Source: Gorsachius magnificus (taxonomy: Eukaryota; Chordata; Aves; Pelecaniformes; Ardeidae). From it: 64,000 nucleotides of DNA. Of the stretch, positions 60,867 through 64,000 are shown one piece after another. Location: NCBI GenBank assembly GCA_034008185.1, contig CM067084.1:68482612-68546611 (forward strand). The letters run 5' to 3'. Both the position numbers and the translations under genes were made by a program. The stretch's first letter is position 1, and every line of letters begins with the position of its first letter. Under the pieces are notes generated by a model. The model saw nothing but the letters and a program-made list of their open reading frames with translations, did no database searches and was not told where the DNA came from.

Positions 60867-63800
60867 TCTGTTACGGTTCTCTGTACAAATCTGACATAAC
60901 TACGCTGAAGCCACAGAAGTAACACTAGAAGAGAGAAATGGCATAAACAATGTCTGTTGTGCCTTAGTGAATAGGATGTGTGTATCATATTTTGTTAGGA
61001 GTTAATGTTGCTCTGTTTCCTTGCTCTGGAGGACTTTGCGTACCTATAGTTTTTAGCAAAGCCAGGCTTTGTCTTAGCTAACATGGCTGAGGTTTAAGAT
61101 TCTGGTTCTGCTGCTGCCCAAAAGGACTGGTTTAGAGTGAGGGATAGTTTAAGTAATTGCTTTGTGATGAGATATAATAATGGGATTATGGAATACAGGT
61201 AACTTGGATTCATGCTGAGTTTATGTGTCATAGCCTTTTAAAACGAGTCTAATTAAACTCTCTACAAAAACAATAACAGCAGAATTGTGTGGGTTAATCT
61301 TCGTTCTCAGATCACTCATTTCTTTGCAATTGGCTGGCTTGTCTACACCTGCTCATGGGGAAAAAAAGATGGTAATTTCCAGAATTCCAGCCGAGCCAGT
61401 GGTGCACCAAAGGCAGATGTTCTCCAGCTTCCCAGAGGCGGCAAGGGGTTCTTGCCATACCACTGGCAGCAGAGGTGATCTATTGGAAGGTGTGCTGGTG
61501 GGGAAAGTTGTGAGGGAAAAGGGGGTTCAAGGAACCTTTCCTTCCTGAGAAATGCTCCGCATAATGATGAGGAATGAGAAAGAAGAAATAAGTGGGAAAT
61601 GGGCGTAAGAACCAGCCCACGGGTTTAGCATCCAGAACTGTTTTGCCCTGTAGATCTTTCTTTGTGCTTCCTGACTTTGGCTCCTGATCTTCACCACAAG
61701 GCCTGACTCAATGACCACAACCCTGCTTGTAATGAGGGATTTACGACACCTCTGTCCATGACATCTTCTTCTGCAGTTCATAACTATCATATAGATGACC
61801 ATCTTATACTGGAATATCACACAGCTATGCCCAATCCCTACGTGAGCTGGAGCTCCAGGAACTGCTCCCAGACTTCTGCAGGAGCACTGCTGGTCTGAGG
61901 GACTCCCCATCAGTGCTTCAGTAGCGAGGGAGATGGCAGCAAACCTGCATCCAGGTGGATGGTTTTCCTCCCATGTCAGGTGTCCTCACTCTTCCCCATT
62001 CCTTTGGTTTGGCGGAGCGCAGATACATCAAATTCAAATCAGTCACGTGTAGCGTTTCAGTATTGTGAAGTTGCCTGATTTACTTAAGAAAGAGAGATGC
62101 TAGAATCCAAAAATACATATTTTGGCAAGGGTTAAACCTTAATCTCAAAAGCTACATGCCAATTCAAAGTGTATTTTGTGTGCAGATTTATCTGAGAGTG
62201 GCTTGGCACTGAAGGATTTTCCACTGGCGCTAAAAGAGCCACTGCATGCCAAGAAAGCAAATATCAAACAGAAATGTGCCAGTATTTCCTGCCAGCCTCA
62301 CATTTTTGAAACTTTTTCCATCCTTCATGCCATTGATTTCTGATATGCTCCCAGACTTCCTAGGGAAAGGCTTTTGAGTATCACCCCAGGATGCTGAAAG
62401 TCTTCTAATTTGAATACTAAAAATGTTAAATGAAAAAGGACCCCTCCCCCCTCCAACACCCCCAAGGAAAATCCCAGAATCTTTTCCTGTGAAACACTGG
62501 AAGCCTTCAAGGGTTTTTCAACCCTCCAGAATGCACGTCGGATGGAAGGCGACACTGGCTCAGGATGGCAGGCATTTCTTCCAGCTTTTGCACAAACAAG
62601 TTGGTAAAGCCTCTCCCTCTCTTTTCGGAGTCTCTTGTGCCATATGCTTCTGGTCATACCTCATTAGTGATTCCCATGTCTCAGTTCCCCACAATTGGCT
62701 TTTTAACTTTTCCTCACTCGTTCCTACCCTTGGAGCTCTCGCCCTGTATCCTGCCTGCCAAGTTCCACAATTTAAACTCTGTTCCTTGAAGGCTCCCTCT
62801 TTCACACGTGGTCCCCACACCACTGACCGCTGGGTCCCACACCCGAGCTGCATCGCCGGGTGCCTGCGCCACCTTCTTTGGGGCTCAGAGGAGGAGTTCT
62901 CCATTCAGCTCCAGTCCTGGGAGCAGATGGCGTTGATCAGCCTCCCTGGCACCAGATGCCTTGCAGGACTCACCTCAGCCACAGTGGGACCTTGTTAACA
63001 ATACGCCATGTACTGAATACAAGGGTCCAGATTACACCTTTTAGCCAATTCACAGGGGGGAAACAGGAAATGCCATAACCCGCAATTTACCGTATTTTAT
63101 AAAGCTCAGACTATTTTGTTTCTGTTTCCAGTTTGTTTTGTTAAGCATAGTAACGTTTTTCACTGTTGCTTATAATATTGTGTACAAAACCACTACATTT
63201 CTTAGTAAGCGCTTGGCTCGCCTAACTTCAGCATTCAAACATCTGTCAGGTAGTTCCAGTGTCTCCTGGGCTTTGGACATGGTACAACATGGGAAAATGC
63301 AGTGAAAATAAAAATGCTTTTGCCTTACTAATAAGGATTTAAAAAAGAGCATGTTGCTTGAATTTGATGCTGGTATCAAATGGTTTTGCCTCTTTAAAAT
63401 TATTTGGATGATTACAATTTATTATGCTCTCTGGTAACCAGCAAAGCCTAAAGATGGGACATCATGAGCTTCTGAGGTGTGATGGAGGTTGCAGTAATGA
63501 CTGCTGCCGTTGCTCCCGAAGTCCCTTCTCACCCGGCACTCCTAATGAATAACTCAGTTCTCATGCGATGGAGGAAATCCCACTTAGGAGTAGCTCTGAG
63601 AGAGCTCCAGCTCCTGAGAGCCTGGGGCTGGGCAATAGGAGATGCACAGCTTGGGAACCTCGGTGCAACACAGCCAGGTCGGTAGGAGGCTCTGCGTGTG
63701 CGCGGCTGCGCAACCATGAGCACACACATTTGGATTTGCTCAGGAAAAGAGAGACAGGAGGGGTCTTGTTGAGCAGGAGCTGAAGAGAATTTTCAAAATG

Positions 63801-64000
63801 AAAAAAAAAACCCAACCCAAATTAAATTATATGCATAGGCCTATGTTGATACTAGGAAAACAGTATATGAAGAAACAATAAAAATTGGATTTAGGATTCC
63901 TTTTGTGTATGTGTTTTATAAACTAAAGACACCATTCTGCTCCTGGATCTGAACTGCGTATCTCGATTGCACATTCTTTGTTGGAGCGAGCTCCCACCAC

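Larger units (their letters stand above)
59276..64000. other. Downstream intergenic DNA to the window end, no gene recognised
   Basis: Mostly AT-rich unique sequence with one MIR-like fragment. A complex block at 59440-59760 could be regulatory. A locally GC-richer patch at 62730-62990 gives overlapping frames on both strands with no family signature. Confidence 0.45.

Overview
The window looks like bird nuclear DNA. It carries one convincing protein-coding gene, the homeobox gene MSX1 on the + strand, with coding positions 34527-34977 joined to 36435-36865. It lies roughly in the middle of about 30 kb of non-coding DNA on each side. A CR1 LINE tail near 14.2 kb and a solo endogenous-retrovirus LTR at 58.7-59.3 kb of a type I associate with neoavian birds suggest a non-galliform bird. 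The species cannot be named from the sequence alone.

Layout: 1-29.8 kb is low-coding DNA with simple repeats, a few old transposon fragments, a perfect 30-bp inverted repeat at 19.76 kb and several AT-rich blocks that look like conserved regulatory elements. From 29.87 to 34.1 kb lies a CpG-rich, homeodomain-site-rich upstream regulatory region, with three exact MSX-type CTAATTG sites and C-tracts able to form G-quadruplex or i-motif. MSX1 itself runs from a GC-box/CCAAT promoter (about 34.2-34.42 kb) to an AATAAA at 37446. An upstream ORF in the presumed 5' UTR overlaps the start region and its stop codon overlaps Met7 as ATGA. From 37.9 to 40.2 kb are two orphan CpG islands, a very G-rich run and a 74-nt two-tier stem-loop. 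From 40.2 to 64 kb the DNA is again non-coding, with further candidate regulatory blocks, MIR/CR1 remnants and the solo LTR.

I find no exons of the usual vertebrate neighbours (CYTL1, STK32B, STX18), no tRNA or rRNA, and no CRISPR-like or bacterial-style system. The biology here is that of a developmental transcription factor in a regulatory desert: the interest is in cis-regulation, possible antisense transcription and translational control of MSX1 rather than in a new protein system. Regulatory calls are inferred from sequence appearance and motifs; no alignment could be run.
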